Positions 45,273-54,221 of a DNA stretch of 54,248 bases are shown piece by piece. Each line of letters begins with the position of its first letter. Position 1 is the first letter of the stretch. The notes below the pieces were generated by a model. It saw only the letters and a program-made list of their open reading frames with translations, was not told the DNA's origin and made no database searches. The position numbers and the translations under genes were made by a program. The stretch covers positions 1 to 54,248 of the forward strand of contig CAJFNK010000003.1 in NCBI GenBank assembly GCA_904394685.1. The letters are read 5' to 3'. This stretch comes from Candidatus Heritagella gallinarum (GTDB taxonomy: Bacteria; Bacillota; Clostridia; Oscillospirales; Acutalibacteraceae).

Positions 45273-46603
45273 TCCTCAGCCCTCTTTTCCACTTTCTCCA
45301 GCAGCTTTTCCTTATCCGAAAAACAGGTGATGACATACTGATATCCCGGAGCCTTGTCTTTCATATAGGTGACTGCTTCCCCGATATCCTCGATTACATG
45401 GATGCGCTGAGAATCGATTCCGCAATAGGAAAAACGGACTGCCAGATCGTTGCAATATCTGCCGGTCAAAATAATCTCCTTGACGTGATCCGCTGCCAGC
45501 AGTTCAAAATCAATATCCCACAGCCAGGAGGTTTCACTGGTAAAATATTTGCGGCTGATGGCATCTACAATCACCGTAACCGTTACATCACGCTCATCCT
45601 GCACCGCCACACGGATAGACTGGTCATAAGAAATCGAGTTTTCGTGCTTGGAGGTGAGAAGGGTACCCTCTTTCTCCCCAACTGCAAATTTGACGATCCG
45701 TCCGCTTTTCATCTGGTAGCCGTTCAAAGCAGAAACAATCTGCTCGCCGGGGATGCCGAGAATATTACAAATGGCAAATGTTGCCAGCGTGTTATAAAAA
45801 TGGTAGATTCCCGAAAAGCTCAGATCAATGTGATACTTCCCGTTGATTTCGATATAGGAATCTTTGAGGCTGGCATCGGTCACGGTATACGTTGTGTTGT
45901 TCCGATGCAGGCCGCAGCCGGTACAATGATAAGAACCGATATGGTTATAATGATAATAGTCATATTCCATCCGGGATTTGCAGTTTGGACAATAACGCCC
46001 GTCGTGATAGAGGCTGGTGTTTCGGTCGGTGGAAAACGGGAGACGGTCTACGCCGAACCAGGTAACCGCTTCTTTTCCAAGCCCAAAGCAGGAAACCAGC
46101 GGGTCGTCCGCATTCAAAACAAGGTGTGTTCCCTCGTGGATGCTTTCCCCGACAATATCATACACCCATTCCGGATGTCCGTTGCGGGTCATCTGATCCC
46201 GGTACAGGTTAGTAATGACATAGTGGGTGGGGGTAAAATGCTTGAAGGTATGGCGGGCAAAGCGCTCGTCGCTCTCCATCAGAATGATATCGCTCTTGAC
46301 CCGGCCGCCCAGCGTACAGTCGTTGAGGAGGAAGGTCGTTACGCCTTCGATCTGGTTGGAACCTTCTTTGTTATAGGCGATTTTTTTGCCGTTGCTTTTC
46401 AGCACATGGGCAATCATTTCTACTGTGGAGGTTTTTCCGTTACTACCGGTTACCGCCACGATCTCATCGGGCAGCTTGATTTTTTTGAGGATGTTGGGGT
46501 CCAGCTTTAAGGCAATACGCCCCGGCAGACTGCTCCCTTTTCCCACAAGCTTGCCAATCACACGCAGCAGCTTGCAGAGCAGGATAATAATGCTTGTCTT
46601 CAT
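45269..46603 (-). CDS. murT: Lipid II isoglutaminyl synthase subunit MurT
   Basis: Mur-ligase-like ATPase that with GatD amidates the D-Glu of lipid II. The 444 residues show a membrane-proximal N-terminus, the ATP-binding loop VTGSNGKTSTVE at 51-62, a four-cysteine zinc ribbon typical of MurT (Cys205, Cys208, Cys227, Cys230) inserted in the central domain, and a C-terminal DUF1727 region (VIVDAISRKYF and beyond). The ATG at 46603 follows GGAG; an in-frame ATG 60 bases earlier lacks a site. A consensus-like promoter lies 76 bases upstream. The order murT-gatD with a 4-base overlap is standard. Confidence 0.93.
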   Translation of the reverse strand: MKTSIIILLCKLLRVIGKLVGKGSSLPGRIALKLDPNILKKIKLPDEIVAVTGSNGKTSTVEMIAHVLKSNGKKIAYNKEGSNQIEGVTTFLLNDCTLGGRVKSDIILMESDERFARHTFKHFTPTHYVITNLYRDQMTRNGHPEWVYDIVGESIHEGTHLVLNADDPLVSCFGLGKEAVTWFGVDRLPFSTDRNTSLYHDGRYCPNCKSRMEYDYYHYNHIGSYHCTGCGLHRNNTTYTVTDASLKDSYIEINGKYHIDLSFSGIYHFYNTLATFAICNILGIPGEQIVSALNGYQMKSGRIVKFAVGEKEGTLLTSKHENSISYDQSIRVAVQDERDVTVTVIVDAISRKYFTSETSWLWDIDFELLAADHVKEIILTGRYCNDLAVRFSYCGIDSQRIHVIEDIGEAVTYMKDKAPGYQYVITCFSDKEKLLEKVEKRAEE

Positions 46604-46678
46604 AACTGTATCGCTCCGTTCCTGATCCGCCGCAAAACAGGCGGGTCGATATTCAGGATTCAATCGTTTCCGTGAAGT

Positions 46679-46707
46679 ATTATACCAACTTTACCCCCCT
46701 CTTGCAA
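46679..46707 (-). promoter_or_regulatory. Sigma-A promoter for murT-gatD
   Basis: On the minus strand TTGCAA (46702-46707), 17 bases, and a perfect TATAAT (46679-46684), about 75 bases before murT. Confidence 0.8.
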
Positions 46708-46760
46708 CCGAAAGGGGAAAGTTTTGCATTTTTGCTCCTTTTTCGGCAAATCTCCACGGC

Positions 46761-46789
46761 TTGCCCTCGCTATAAAAAAATGGTATACT
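46761..46789 (+). promoter_or_regulatory. Sigma-A promoter for tepA and the ftsK run
   Basis: TTGCCC (46761-46766), 17 bases and TATACT (46784-46789) on the plus strand, about 64 bases before tepA. It is divergent from the murT promoter, the -35 boxes lying about 54 bases apart. Confidence 0.65.
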
Positions 46790-46852
46790 AATACGATGAA
46801 ATGAATGAATCCGGCTGATTCCGGCACACTAAGTGCAGGAGGTGTCAGCTGA

Positions 46853-47617
46853 ATGAGCTCGCATGAAAAATCAAAGAAAAAGCCCGCTGTGCTAAACAGC
46901 GACAGTGCAGAAGAAGTCAGCCAGCAGGAGGAACAGGCCTGCGATATGATTACCGAATCCGGTTCTGTAATCACGTCTGGAAAAGGGCACACCATCCATT
47001 GCCTTACGATTATCGGTCAGATCGAAGGCCATACGGTGCTGCCGTCTCAGAATAAAACCACCAAATATGAGCATCTGATCCCTCAGCTGGTGGCGATTGA
47101 GGAAGAACCCAAAATCGAGGGGCTTCTGATCCTGCTCAACACCGTTGGCGGGGATGTGGAGGCCGGGCTGGCGATTGCCGAACTGGTTGCAGGAATGAAA
47201 AAGCCTACGGTATCGCTGGTGTTGGGCGGCGGCCACTCTATCGGCGTTCCTCTGGCTGTGGCGGCAAAAAAATCTTTCATCGCCCCCTCGGCCACCATGA
47301 CCATCCATCCGGTGCGGATGAACGGGCTGATGCTGGGCGTCCCGCAAACGCTGGATTATTTTCAAAAAATGCAGGATCGCATCACACGCTTTGTCACAAA
47401 CAACTCGCATATCTCCGCCCAGCGCTTCACCCGCCTTTCGATGAACACCGAAGAACTGGTGATGGATGTTGGCACTGTTTTGGAAGGGGCGGACGCTGTG
47501 GACTGCGGATTGATCGATTCGTTAGGCTCGCTGTCGGACGCACTGGAAGCGCTGTATGAGATGATTGAGGAATCCAGACCTGCCGGCGGAAAAAAAGCAA
47601 AAAGAAAAAAGGAATAG
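46853..47617 (+). CDS. tepA: ClpP-like serine protease, TepA/YmfB family
   Basis: A 254-residue protein of the ClpP/TepA superfamily. The serine is in [14 protein letters not shown] (about residue 127) and the histidine in ATMTIHPVR (about 150), matching the Ser-His order of Clp-type peptidases; the residue completing the triad is not certain by eye. The first 45 residues and the last 15 are charged and lysine-rich. It has no ClpX-type partner here. TepA upstream of the SpoIIIE gene is a conserved Firmicute order (B. subtilis ymfB-spoIIIE). GGAGGTG precedes the ATG. Confidence 0.88.
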   Translation: MSSHEKSKKKPAVLNSDSAEEVSQQEEQACDMITESGSVITSGKGHTIHCLTIIGQIEGHTVLPSQNKTTKYEHLIPQLVAIEEEPKIEGLLILLNTVGGDVEAGLAIAELVAGMKKPTVSLVLGGGHSIGVPLAVAAKKSFIAPSATMTIHPVRMNGLMLGVPQTLDYFQKMQDRITRFVTNNSHISAQRFTRLSMNTEELVMDVGTVLEGADAVDCGLIDSLGSLSDALEALYEMIEESRPAGGKKAKRKKE

Positions 47618-47696
47618 CTTTGTTTTGCAGCGGCCAGCCATTGCGGCTGCTGCCTTACATATAATCAATTATTTTACATAGAAACTGGTGAGTAGA

Positions 47697-50258
47697 TTGG
47701 CAGCTAAAAAAACAACCGGGACCCGAAGTAATTCCCGTACAAACTCCAAAACCGGACAAAAACGCAATTCTCCTGCAAAGCGTCCGTCATCTGTAACGAA
47801 CTCCGCAAAACAACCCGCTCCCCAACAGTCGCACAACCAGATACGGGCTGTCCTTCTGTTTGTGGCTGCGATTTTGATGGCGTGTATGGTATTGATTCCC
47901 GGAGAGAGCTTCTGGAACTGGATGCACTGCTTTTTGATGGGCATGTTTGGCACATGGGCAATCCTGTGGCCCATCCTGTTGATTTATGTGGCAGTGATGA
48001 CTTCTTCTGAAAAACCGATTGGGCATTTGCGCTCCAAAATCATCCTTTCTGTTGTGATTATTATTATGGCCTGTTCTGCCAGCTATATTTTTTCCGATAT
48101 CCAGCTGACAGAAGATACCGGTTATTTTTCCATCCTGGGTAAGCTCTATCAGGAGGGAATCACCTCCGGTGGCTCTGGGCTTTCCGGCGGATTGCTGGGA
48201 TATCCCTTTGTCAGCCTGATGGGTGGAGTGGGTTCTAAAATTGCGATTTTGCTGGTTCTGTTTGCTTCTTTGATGATTTTGACCGGAACCACCCTGATTC
48301 AGCTTTTTAGAACCATGGCAAAACCGGCAAAAGCGGTTGCCGATAATGTCAATCAGGTTTGGGAACGCCGTGAAGTACAGCGAAGCCGTATGACCAACAT
48401 TGATATCGAGGTTGACGAAAGCCCTCTCCCCGCTCACCCGGTACAGTCGCCGGTTCCGCAGGCTTCTACTGAAAAAGGCAAAAATGAAAAACGAGAAAAA
48501 CTGTTCCATATTTTTGGAATCGGGAAAGACGAAAAAGAAAAGTCGGTTGCGCCCGCTCCCTCTGTTGCCGATCCCAGCCAGCAGCTTCCTGCACCTGCGC
48601 CTGCGCCTGCTCCTTCCTCTGCACGGGAAGCGCTGCTGGCCGCTGCAAAAGAAGAAGTGCCGGAACAGGTTCCGCTGCATCCGCCCATAAAAAGGCAGAT
48701 GGAAGAACCTCCCAAGCCCGCTGCGACACCATCTGCTCCCACCTCCCCCACCTCGGATTCTCCGAACGAAAGCGGATACATCTTCCCGCCTGCTTCTATG
48801 CTGGAAGCCAGCCGTCAGCCAAACGCCGCTTTGGAGCTTGACGAGCAGCAGCGAAACGGGCAGCTGCTGGTGCAGACTCTGAAAAACTTTGGGGTTCAGA
48901 CAAAGATTCTGGACATCTGCCGTGGCCCGGCAGTTACCCGGTATGAGCTTCAGCCTGCCGCCGGCGTCAAGATCAGCAAAATCACCAATCTTGCCGACGA
49001 TATCGCCATGAACCTGGCGGCTTCCGGGGTGCGAATCGAAGCGCCGATTCCGGGAAAAGCCGCTGTTGGAATCGAAGTTCCCAACAAGCACAAAAGCATC
49101 GTGCGGATGCGGGAACTGATTGAATCAAACAGCTTTTTGACTTCCAGAAGCAAGCTGACTGTGGCGCTGGGACGTGATATTGCCGGACAGGTTTCCTGTG
49201 CCGACCTTTCGAAAATGCCGCATATCCTGATTGCCGGTACGACTGGTTCCGGTAAATCCGTGTGCATCAACTCGCTGATTATCAGCCTGCTATATAAATC
49301 CACTCCGGACGAGGTTCGGCTGCTGATGATCGACCCCAAAGTGGTAGAACTGGGCATCTATAACGGAATCCCCCACCTGTTGGTGCCGGTTGTGACAGAC
49401 CCCCGCAAGGCTGCCGGAGCTTTGGGCTGGGCGGTTACCGAAATGCTGAACCGCTACAAAACGTTTGCCGATTGCAGCGTGCGTGACCTGGTGAGCTATA
49501 ACAAGCTGGCAGAATCAAAGAATTATCAGGATGACGATGGACAGCCGATGCCCAAAATGCCGCAGATTGTGATTATCATTGACGAGCTTGCCGACCTGAT
49601 GATGGCGGCGCCCAACGAAGTGGAAGATTCCATTTGCCGTCTGGCGCAGATGGCCCGTGCCGCCGGGATGCATCTGGTGGTTGCCACACAGCGCCCCTCG
49701 GTCGATGTGGTTACCGGCTTGATTAAGGCCAACATCCCCAGCCGTATCGCCTTTACCGTTTCTTCCCCGGTGGATTCCCGCACCATTCTGGACACCGGCG
49801 GAGCGGAAAAGCTGTTGGGACAGGGCGATATGCTGTTTGCACCGGTAGGCTGTCAGAAGCCGGTGCGGATTCAGGGCTGCTATGTCAGCGACAGTGAGAT
49901 TGAATCCATCGTGAATTTTGTGAAGCACAGCCGTGAAGAAGTTACTTATGACGATAAAGTGATGGAAGAAATTGAGAAAAACGCAGTACAGGAACACGAC
50001 AAATCATCTGAAGGCGGCGCCGACGGCGGCGAACAGGACCCCATGCTGAATGATGCCATCAAATGCGTGGTAGAGGCAGGACAGGCTTCTACTTCCCTGT
50101 TGCAGCGGCGGCTGCGCCTTGGCTATGCCCGTGCAGGCAGACTGATTGACGAGATGGAACAGCTGGGCGTGGTAGGCCCTCACGAGGGTTCCAAGCCCCG
50201 TCAGGTGCTGATGAGCTATCAGCAATGGCTTGAACGCTCTGCCCAACAGGCAGATTAA
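47697..50258 (+). CDS. ftsK: FtsK/SpoIIIE family DNA translocase
   Basis: Septal DNA pump that clears chromosomes from the division or sporulation septum. About 853 residues: a basic N-terminus, four membrane helices (about 45-205), a Pro/Ala-rich linker (about 230-365), the alpha-beta motor with Walker [10 protein letters not shown] near 511-519 and Walker B-like [12 protein letters not shown] near 620, and a C-terminal winged-helix gamma domain (from about 780) for KOPS/SRS recognition. I favour the TTG at 47697 (AAKKTTGTR follows), which has GGTGA 5 bases upstream; a GTG 9 bases earlier is the alternative. It is the only such gene in view, so it probably serves as SpoIIIE. Confidence 0.94.
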   Translation: MAAKKTTGTRSNSRTNSKTGQKRNSPAKRPSSVTNSAKQPAPQQSHNQIRAVLLFVAAILMACMVLIPGESFWNWMHCFLMGMFGTWAILWPILLIYVAVMTSSEKPIGHLRSKIILSVVIIIMACSASYIFSDIQLTEDTGYFSILGKLYQEGITSGGSGLSGGLLGYPFVSLMGGVGSKIAILLVLFASLMILTGTTLIQLFRTMAKPAKAVADNVNQVWERREVQRSRMTNIDIEVDESPLPAHPVQSPVPQASTEKGKNEKREKLFHIFGIGKDEKEKSVAPAPSVADPSQQLPAPAPAPAPSSAREALLAAAKEEVPEQVPLHPPIKRQMEEPPKPAATPSAPTSPTSDSPNESGYIFPPASMLEASRQPNAALELDEQQRNGQLLVQTLKNFGVQTKILDICRGPAVTRYELQPAAGVKISKITNLADDIAMNLAASGVRIEAPIPGKAAVGIEVPNKHKSIVRMRELIESNSFLTSRSKLTVALGRDIAGQVSCADLSKMPHILIAGTTGSGKSVCINSLIISLLYKSTPDEVRLLMIDPKVVELGIYNGIPHLLVPVVTDPRKAAGALGWAVTEMLNRYKTFADCSVRDLVSYNKLAESKNYQDDDGQPMPKMPQIVIIIDELADLMMAAPNEVEDSICRLAQMARAAGMHLVVATQRPSVDVVTGLIKANIPSRIAFTVSSPVDSRTILDTGGAEKLLGQGDMLFAPVGCQKPVRIQGCYVSDSEIESIVNFVKHSREEVTYDDKVMEEIEKNAVQEHDKSSEGGADGGEQDPMLNDAIKCVVEAGQASTSLLQRRLRLGYARAGRLIDEMEQLGVVGPHEGSKPRQVLMSYQQWLERSAQQAD

Positions 50259-50277
50259 TGGGAAAGGAATCAAACAT

Positions 50278-52185
50278 ATGGCTTTTTTACCAATCTCTAT
50301 GGAGGATATGAAAGAGCGTGGCTGGGAGCAGGCGGACTTTGTTCTGGTAACAGGGGATGCCTATGTAGACCACAATACTTTTGGCAGCGCCATTATCTCA
50401 CGGGTATTGGAGGACGCCGGGTTTCGGGTAGCGATTCTTTCGCAGCCGGACTGGCGTACCGATGTGGATTTCCAGCGCTTTGGAAAGCCCCGACTGGGGT
50501 TTCTGGTCAATTCCGGGAACATTGACTCGATGGTAGCCCATTATACGACCGCACGCAAGCGCCGGAGTGAGGACGCCTATTCTCCCGGCAAAAAAACAGG
50601 GCGCCGCCCCGACCGTGCCGTAATGGTATATTCCCGAATCCTCAAACGGCTATATCCGGAAATTCCGGTAATCATCGGCGGGCTGGAAGCCTCTTTGCGC
50701 CGCTTTGCCCACTATGATTACTGGGATGACGCCATCCGTCCCTCAATTTTGTTGGATTCCAAGGCGGATCTGCTGATTTTTGGCATGGGAGAACGGCAGG
50801 TGGTAGAAATCGCCCAGCGGCTTCAAAACGGCGAACCGGTAAGCACGATGACGGATATCCGTGGCGTCTGCTATGCTGTGCCTACCAGCGAATATCAGCC
50901 CGGCCCGGCGGTAGACTGCCCCAGTTTTGAGCAGGTCTGTGCGTCAAAACGGGAATATGCCGTTTCTTGCCGCAAGCAGCAGGATGAACAGGACGCTGTG
51001 AGAGGAAAAAGGGTGATTCAGCGGCATGGGAAAATGATCGTGATACAAAATCCCCCTGCAATGCCTTTGAGCCAGTCTGAGCTGGACCATGTTTATGAGT
51101 TGCCGTATGAGGGAACTTATCACCCGGTTTATGAATCCATGGGCGGCGTCCCGGCTATCGAGGAAGTGGAATTTTCGATCACGCACAATAGAGGATGCTT
51201 TGGAGCCTGTAATTTCTGCTCCATCGCCTTCCATCAGGGGCGGGCGATTACCACACGGAGCGAGGAATCGGTAATCCGGGAAGCACAAAAGCTGATTCAA
51301 AAACCCAATTTTAAGGGATATATCCACGATGTGGGCGGCCCAACGGCCAACTTCCGGCTTCCTTCCTGCCAAAAGCAGGCGGAGCTTGGACTTTGCAAAG
51401 GGAAAAAATGCCTTGCTCCCAAGCCCTGTCCGGCGCTTCAGGCAGACCACAGCGAATACCTTCACCTGCTGCGCCGTTTGCGGGCTTTGCCGGGCGTGAA
51501 GAAAGTGTTTATCCGTTCTGGTGTGCGATATGACTATGTATTGCAGGACCCGGACGAAACCTTTTTGAAAGAGCTGGTACAATATCATGTCAGCGGACAG
51601 CTTCGCATTGCGCCGGAACATTGCTCGGCCGGGGTATTGGACTGCATGGGCAAGCCTCATATTGAGCCATACCATCAATTCCAGAAGCGATTTTATGAAA
51701 TCACAAAGTCCATTGGCAAAAAGCAATACCTTGTCCCCTATCTCATGTCCTCCCATCCGGGAAGCACCTTGCGGGATGCTGTGGAACTCTCGTTGTTCCT
51801 GAAAAAAGAAAAGCTGCATCCGGAGCAGGTGCAGGATTTTTACCCGACGCCCGGAACGATTTCTACCTGTATGTTTTATACCGGCCTTGACCCCTATACA
51901 TTAAAAGAGGTTTATGTTCCACGGACAGACCGTGAAAAAGGGATGCAGCGGGCGCTCCTGCAATATTATGAGCCGAAAAACCACGCCGTTGTGGTGCGGG
52001 CTTTGCGGGAGGCCGGACGGAGCGACCTGATTGGAACGGGGCCTGACTGTCTGGTGCGTCCGCTGCCGGGAGAAAAAACAGAACGCAAGGCTGCTTCTGT
52101 GAATACCGGAAGGCGTAAAGGACACCATGGCAGGGAGGGACAGAAATGGAACCCGGCAACCGCCAAAGGAAGAAAACGCCGCTAA
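50278..52185 (+). CDS. YgiQ-family radical SAM protein
   Basis: A 635-residue radical SAM protein of the YgiQ type, with an N-terminal domain (1-250) of unknown function, a CxxxCxxC cluster motif at Cys307, Cys311 and Cys314 (RGCFGACNFCSIAFHQGR), and a later cysteine group (CKGKKCLAPKPC near 375) that could hold a second cluster. The C-terminus is very basic. Its substrate is unknown, although the family is widespread in bacteria and archaea. The ATG at 50278 has AAAGGA about 9 bases upstream; an ATG 48 bases earlier lies inside ftsK. It starts 19 bases after ftsK and overlaps the next gene by 40 bases. Confidence 0.9.
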   Translation: MAFLPISMEDMKERGWEQADFVLVTGDAYVDHNTFGSAIISRVLEDAGFRVAILSQPDWRTDVDFQRFGKPRLGFLVNSGNIDSMVAHYTTARKRRSEDAYSPGKKTGRRPDRAVMVYSRILKRLYPEIPVIIGGLEASLRRFAHYDYWDDAIRPSILLDSKADLLIFGMGERQVVEIAQRLQNGEPVSTMTDIRGVCYAVPTSEYQPGPAVDCPSFEQVCASKREYAVSCRKQQDEQDAVRGKRVIQRHGKMIVIQNPPAMPLSQSELDHVYELPYEGTYHPVYESMGGVPAIEEVEFSITHNRGCFGACNFCSIAFHQGRAITTRSEESVIREAQKLIQKPNFKGYIHDVGGPTANFRLPSCQKQAELGLCKGKKCLAPKPCPALQADHSEYLHLLRRLRALPGVKKVFIRSGVRYDYVLQDPDETFLKELVQYHVSGQLRIAPEHCSAGVLDCMGKPHIEPYHQFQKRFYEITKSIGKKQYLVPYLMSSHPGSTLRDAVELSLFLKKEKLHPEQVQDFYPTPGTISTCMFYTGLDPYTLKEVYVPRTDREKGMQRALLQYYEPKNHAVVVRALREAGRSDLIGTGPDCLVRPLPGEKTERKAASVNTGRRKGHHGREGQKWNPATAKGRKRR

Positions 52186-53081
52186 AAATAAGACTGCTGT
52201 TGGGGATGGGGATATTCTTTCTGCTCTCCCTCTCCGCTGTTTTTCCTCCGACACAGCCTATTTGGGAACAAGCTTATCAGCTTGCGGGGCTTGGCGCTCC
52301 AAAATGTGACGGCCTTCTGGTTCAATTCCTGAATGTTGGAAGCGCTGACGCTGCGATTATCCACACCGAGGATACCACCATTCTATTAGACGCAGGAACC
52401 GTTGACTGTGGACGTAAAATCTACCATGAATTGCAGCATCTCGGTGTTGAAAAAATTGATCTGGCTATCAATACACATCCTGATGCAGACCACATCGGCG
52501 GATTTGCAGAAGTTTTGAACAGAATCCCGGTGGCAGAATACTGGTCACCGGTAATGCCGGAAGGATGGCAAGGAGAAACCGAAGAATACCGGCTTGTGTC
52601 GCAGGCCATCTCCAGCCATAAAGTCCCGGTTAAAAATGTATTGGCCGGAGATACCTTTTCGAAAGACGGGATACAGCTGGAAGTTCTCTCCCCTCAAAAG
52701 CCAGAAAAATCCGATAATGATAATTCACTGGTAATCCGGATGACATATCATAGAAAATCCATCTTATGGATGGGAGATGCCGAGGCCTCTGTCGAAGAAA
52801 AGCTGATTGCACAGAACATCGATTTGGACTGCGATATTTTGAAAGTGGGGCATCATGGAAGCAACACCTCCACAACAGCAGCTTTTCTCAAAAAAGCATC
52901 GCCGGAATTTGCTGTTATTTCCTGTGGCGCACGGCGCCCGCCGAGTCAGGAAGTCATCAACCGGCTGGAGAGCTTTGGCGCACAGACTTTCTGTACTGAT
53001 GTTTCAGGCACTATCCGTTTCTATTTTGAGACGGAAGGAATCCGCTTTGATATGCAAATCAAACCAAGACAAGGAGAATGA
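52146..53081 (+). CDS. ComEC/Rec2-like metallo-beta-lactamase-fold hydrolase
   Basis: A 311-residue exported or membrane-anchored hydrolase. Residues about 14-32 form a hydrophobic signal anchor (LLLGMGIFFLLSLSAVF). The metallo-beta-lactamase domain (from about 55) has the zinc motif THPDADHIGG, a second region MGDAEASVE, and KVGHHGSNTS, matching the soluble ComEC-type domain; in competence proteins such domains degrade one DNA strand. There are no ComEC channel helices, so this is a stand-alone version. GGGAGGG precedes the ATG. A DUF3006 gene follows, its usual partner. Confidence 0.9.
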   Translation: MEPGNRQRKKTPLKIRLLLGMGIFFLLSLSAVFPPTQPIWEQAYQLAGLGAPKCDGLLVQFLNVGSADAAIIHTEDTTILLDAGTVDCGRKIYHELQHLGVEKIDLAINTHPDADHIGGFAEVLNRIPVAEYWSPVMPEGWQGETEEYRLVSQAISSHKVPVKNVLAGDTFSKDGIQLEVLSPQKPEKSDNDNSLVIRMTYHRKSILWMGDAEASVEEKLIAQNIDLDCDILKVGHHGSNTSTTAAFLKKASPEFAVISCGARRPPSQEVINRLESFGAQTFCTDVSGTIRFYFETEGIRFDMQIKPRQGE

Positions 53082-53086
53082 TTTTG

Positions 53087-53311
53087 ATGAAAACTTTGAC
53101 TGTGGACCGTTTTGAAGGAAATTTTGCCATCTGCGAACAGGAAGGCGTTGAGAAGCTGTTTGGAATCGACCGTCAGGAATTGCCTTCTGGCGTGAGAGAA
53201 GGCGACGTTTTGGAAATCTCCGATGAGGGCGAAATCTCTGTAAATGATGAAAAGACCCGCCGCCGTCGGGAACAAATTCTTGCAAGACAGAAAAAAATGT
53301 TCCATAAATAA
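53087..53311 (+). CDS. DUF3006 domain protein
   Basis: A 74-residue protein beginning MKTLTVDRFEGNFAIC with the family's beta-rich N-terminus and a charged C-terminus (KTRRRREQI). The start is taken as the ATG at 53087, with AGGAGA 9 bases upstream; an ATG at 53078 directly abuts that site. DUF3006 genes very often follow ComEC-like hydrolases, as here, so a joint role is likely though undefined. The family resembles small OB- or SH3-like folds. A terminator follows. Confidence 0.88.
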   Translation: MKTLTVDRFEGNFAICEQEGVEKLFGIDRQELPSGVREGDVLEISDEGEISVNDEKTRRRREQILARQKKMFHK

Positions 53312-53330
53312 TGGATTCCAATTATGACAA

Positions 53331-53366
53331 AAACCCGGAAGGCTCAAAGCCTTCTGGGTTTTTTGC
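53331..53366 (+). terminator. Intrinsic terminator after DUF3006 gene
   Basis: AAACCCGGAAGGC and GCCTTCTGGGTTT form a stem with one mismatch or G-U pair around TCAAA, followed by a T-run. It ends the tepA-to-DUF3006 run. Confidence 0.9.
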
Positions 53367-53378
53367 TTCAACACGGAT

Positions 53379-53412
53379 AAAAAGAGCCCGGACACCAAGC
53401 GTGTCCGAGCTC
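53379..53412 (-). terminator. Intrinsic terminator after the ten-cysteine protein gene
   Basis: On the minus strand GAGCTCGGACAC pairs with GTGTCCGGGCTC (one G-U pair) around a 5-base loop, followed by TTTTT. Confidence 0.85.
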
Positions 53413-53484
53413 CATTTATCGTCATGGTTAACTTTTTACGAAACTCTTATTTTGTTGGAATATCTTTATGGCTTGAAAATCTTA

Positions 53485-53844
53485 TTATTTGAGGTTTTCA
53501 GACATCATTTCTGTGGGCTGAGGCTTGCCGCATCCAGTACAAATATCTTCAGCAGAGGCATCATTACAGCTGACAAATGCGTCGCCAACCGTTGCAGTTG
53601 CGCCAAACTCAACCGGAACAGCTACACAAATATCCTGGGAAATTGTAAAAACGCAGGAGCCATTTCTTTCTCCTTCGCAAGTAACTTTTCCGGGGATCAC
53701 CACAGGCGCACCACAACATTTCGTAAAAGTTGCCCCTGTTTTTGCAAACGGATTGACAGTTACAGGCACACAAATAGAAGCAGACTGATATCCGACAGCC
53801 GGACAAGTCTGATCCTCTAAAGCTAACATCTCATTATTTTGCAT
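53485..53844 (-). CDS. Ten-cysteine small protein, unknown family
   Basis: A 119-residue acidic protein with ten cysteines (14, 25, 43, 44, 56, 64, 73, 93, 102, 105) and no signal peptide or membrane segment. Two similar-looking beta segments occur, SICVPVTVNPFAKTG and DICVAVPVEFGATATVG, each with a Cys-hydrophobic-Pro-Val pattern, and a CC pair lies between. I believe relatives occur in other Oscillospiraceae but cannot name the family. A very good ribosome binding site (AAAGGAG, 9 bases) and a private terminator make it a real gene. A disulfide- or metal-rich structural protein, perhaps of spores, is plausible but unproven. Confidence 0.72.
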   Translation of the reverse strand: MQNNEMLALEDQTCPAVGYQSASICVPVTVNPFAKTGATFTKCCGAPVVIPGKVTCEGERNGSCVFTISQDICVAVPVEFGATATVGDAFVSCNDASAEDICTGCGKPQPTEMMSENLK

Positions 53845-53977
53845 GGTTATTATCTCCTTTCAACGAGAGTAATCCATTATATTCCAAACATAATGTTTTG
53901 GTTCATCGCTTGTGAAAACAACTCAATCATTTTATTCTGACAGCCTGGATTTGTGTTTTTTACACTGATATTCTAAA

Positions 53978-54030
53978 TGCAAAAAAGCGGAGCTCCCAAC
54001 CTGAAAAAAATCAGGCGGAAACTCCGCTTC
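53978..54030 (-). terminator. Nested hairpin, terminator-like on the minus strand
   Basis: GCGGAG/CTCCGC arms (53987-53992 and 54022-54027) enclose a second stem CCTGA/TCAGG with an A-rich loop; on the minus strand a TTTTTT run follows. It is the second of two tandem hairpins for transcription entering from the right. Confidence 0.6.
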
Positions 54031-54122
54031 ACTTTGCAAATATCTCTTAAAACGGGATGAGAGTAATGGGGCAACTGTCTTTTTTTACAGGCTAAAAAAG
54101 CCCGCAAACCCGCATGAATACT

Positions 54123-54158
54123 GACAAAAACGGGGTGGACATCTAAAGTGTCCACCCC
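54123..54158 (-). terminator. 10-bp perfect hairpin, terminator on the minus strand
   Basis: GGGGTGGACA (54132-54141) and TGTCCACCCC (54149-54158) are perfect arms with a 7-base loop; on the minus strand GTTTTTG follows. It would end a gene lying mostly beyond the window. Confidence 0.7.
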
Positions 54159-54221
54159 AGATGGCACGTTGCACCAAAAAAGATATTTTGCTTTTTTGTG
54201 TTATCGAGGGCATTTTCTCCT

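Noticed and set aside
47787-49091. 434-codon open frame on the minus strand opposite ftsK
   Set aside because: It opposes a full-length SpoIIIE/FtsK reading frame and has a low-complexity, Arg/Ser-rich composition.
53973-54167. 64-codon minus-strand frame at the right end
   Set aside because: It runs through two terminator hairpins and has no good ribosome binding site; a second short frame nearby is no better.
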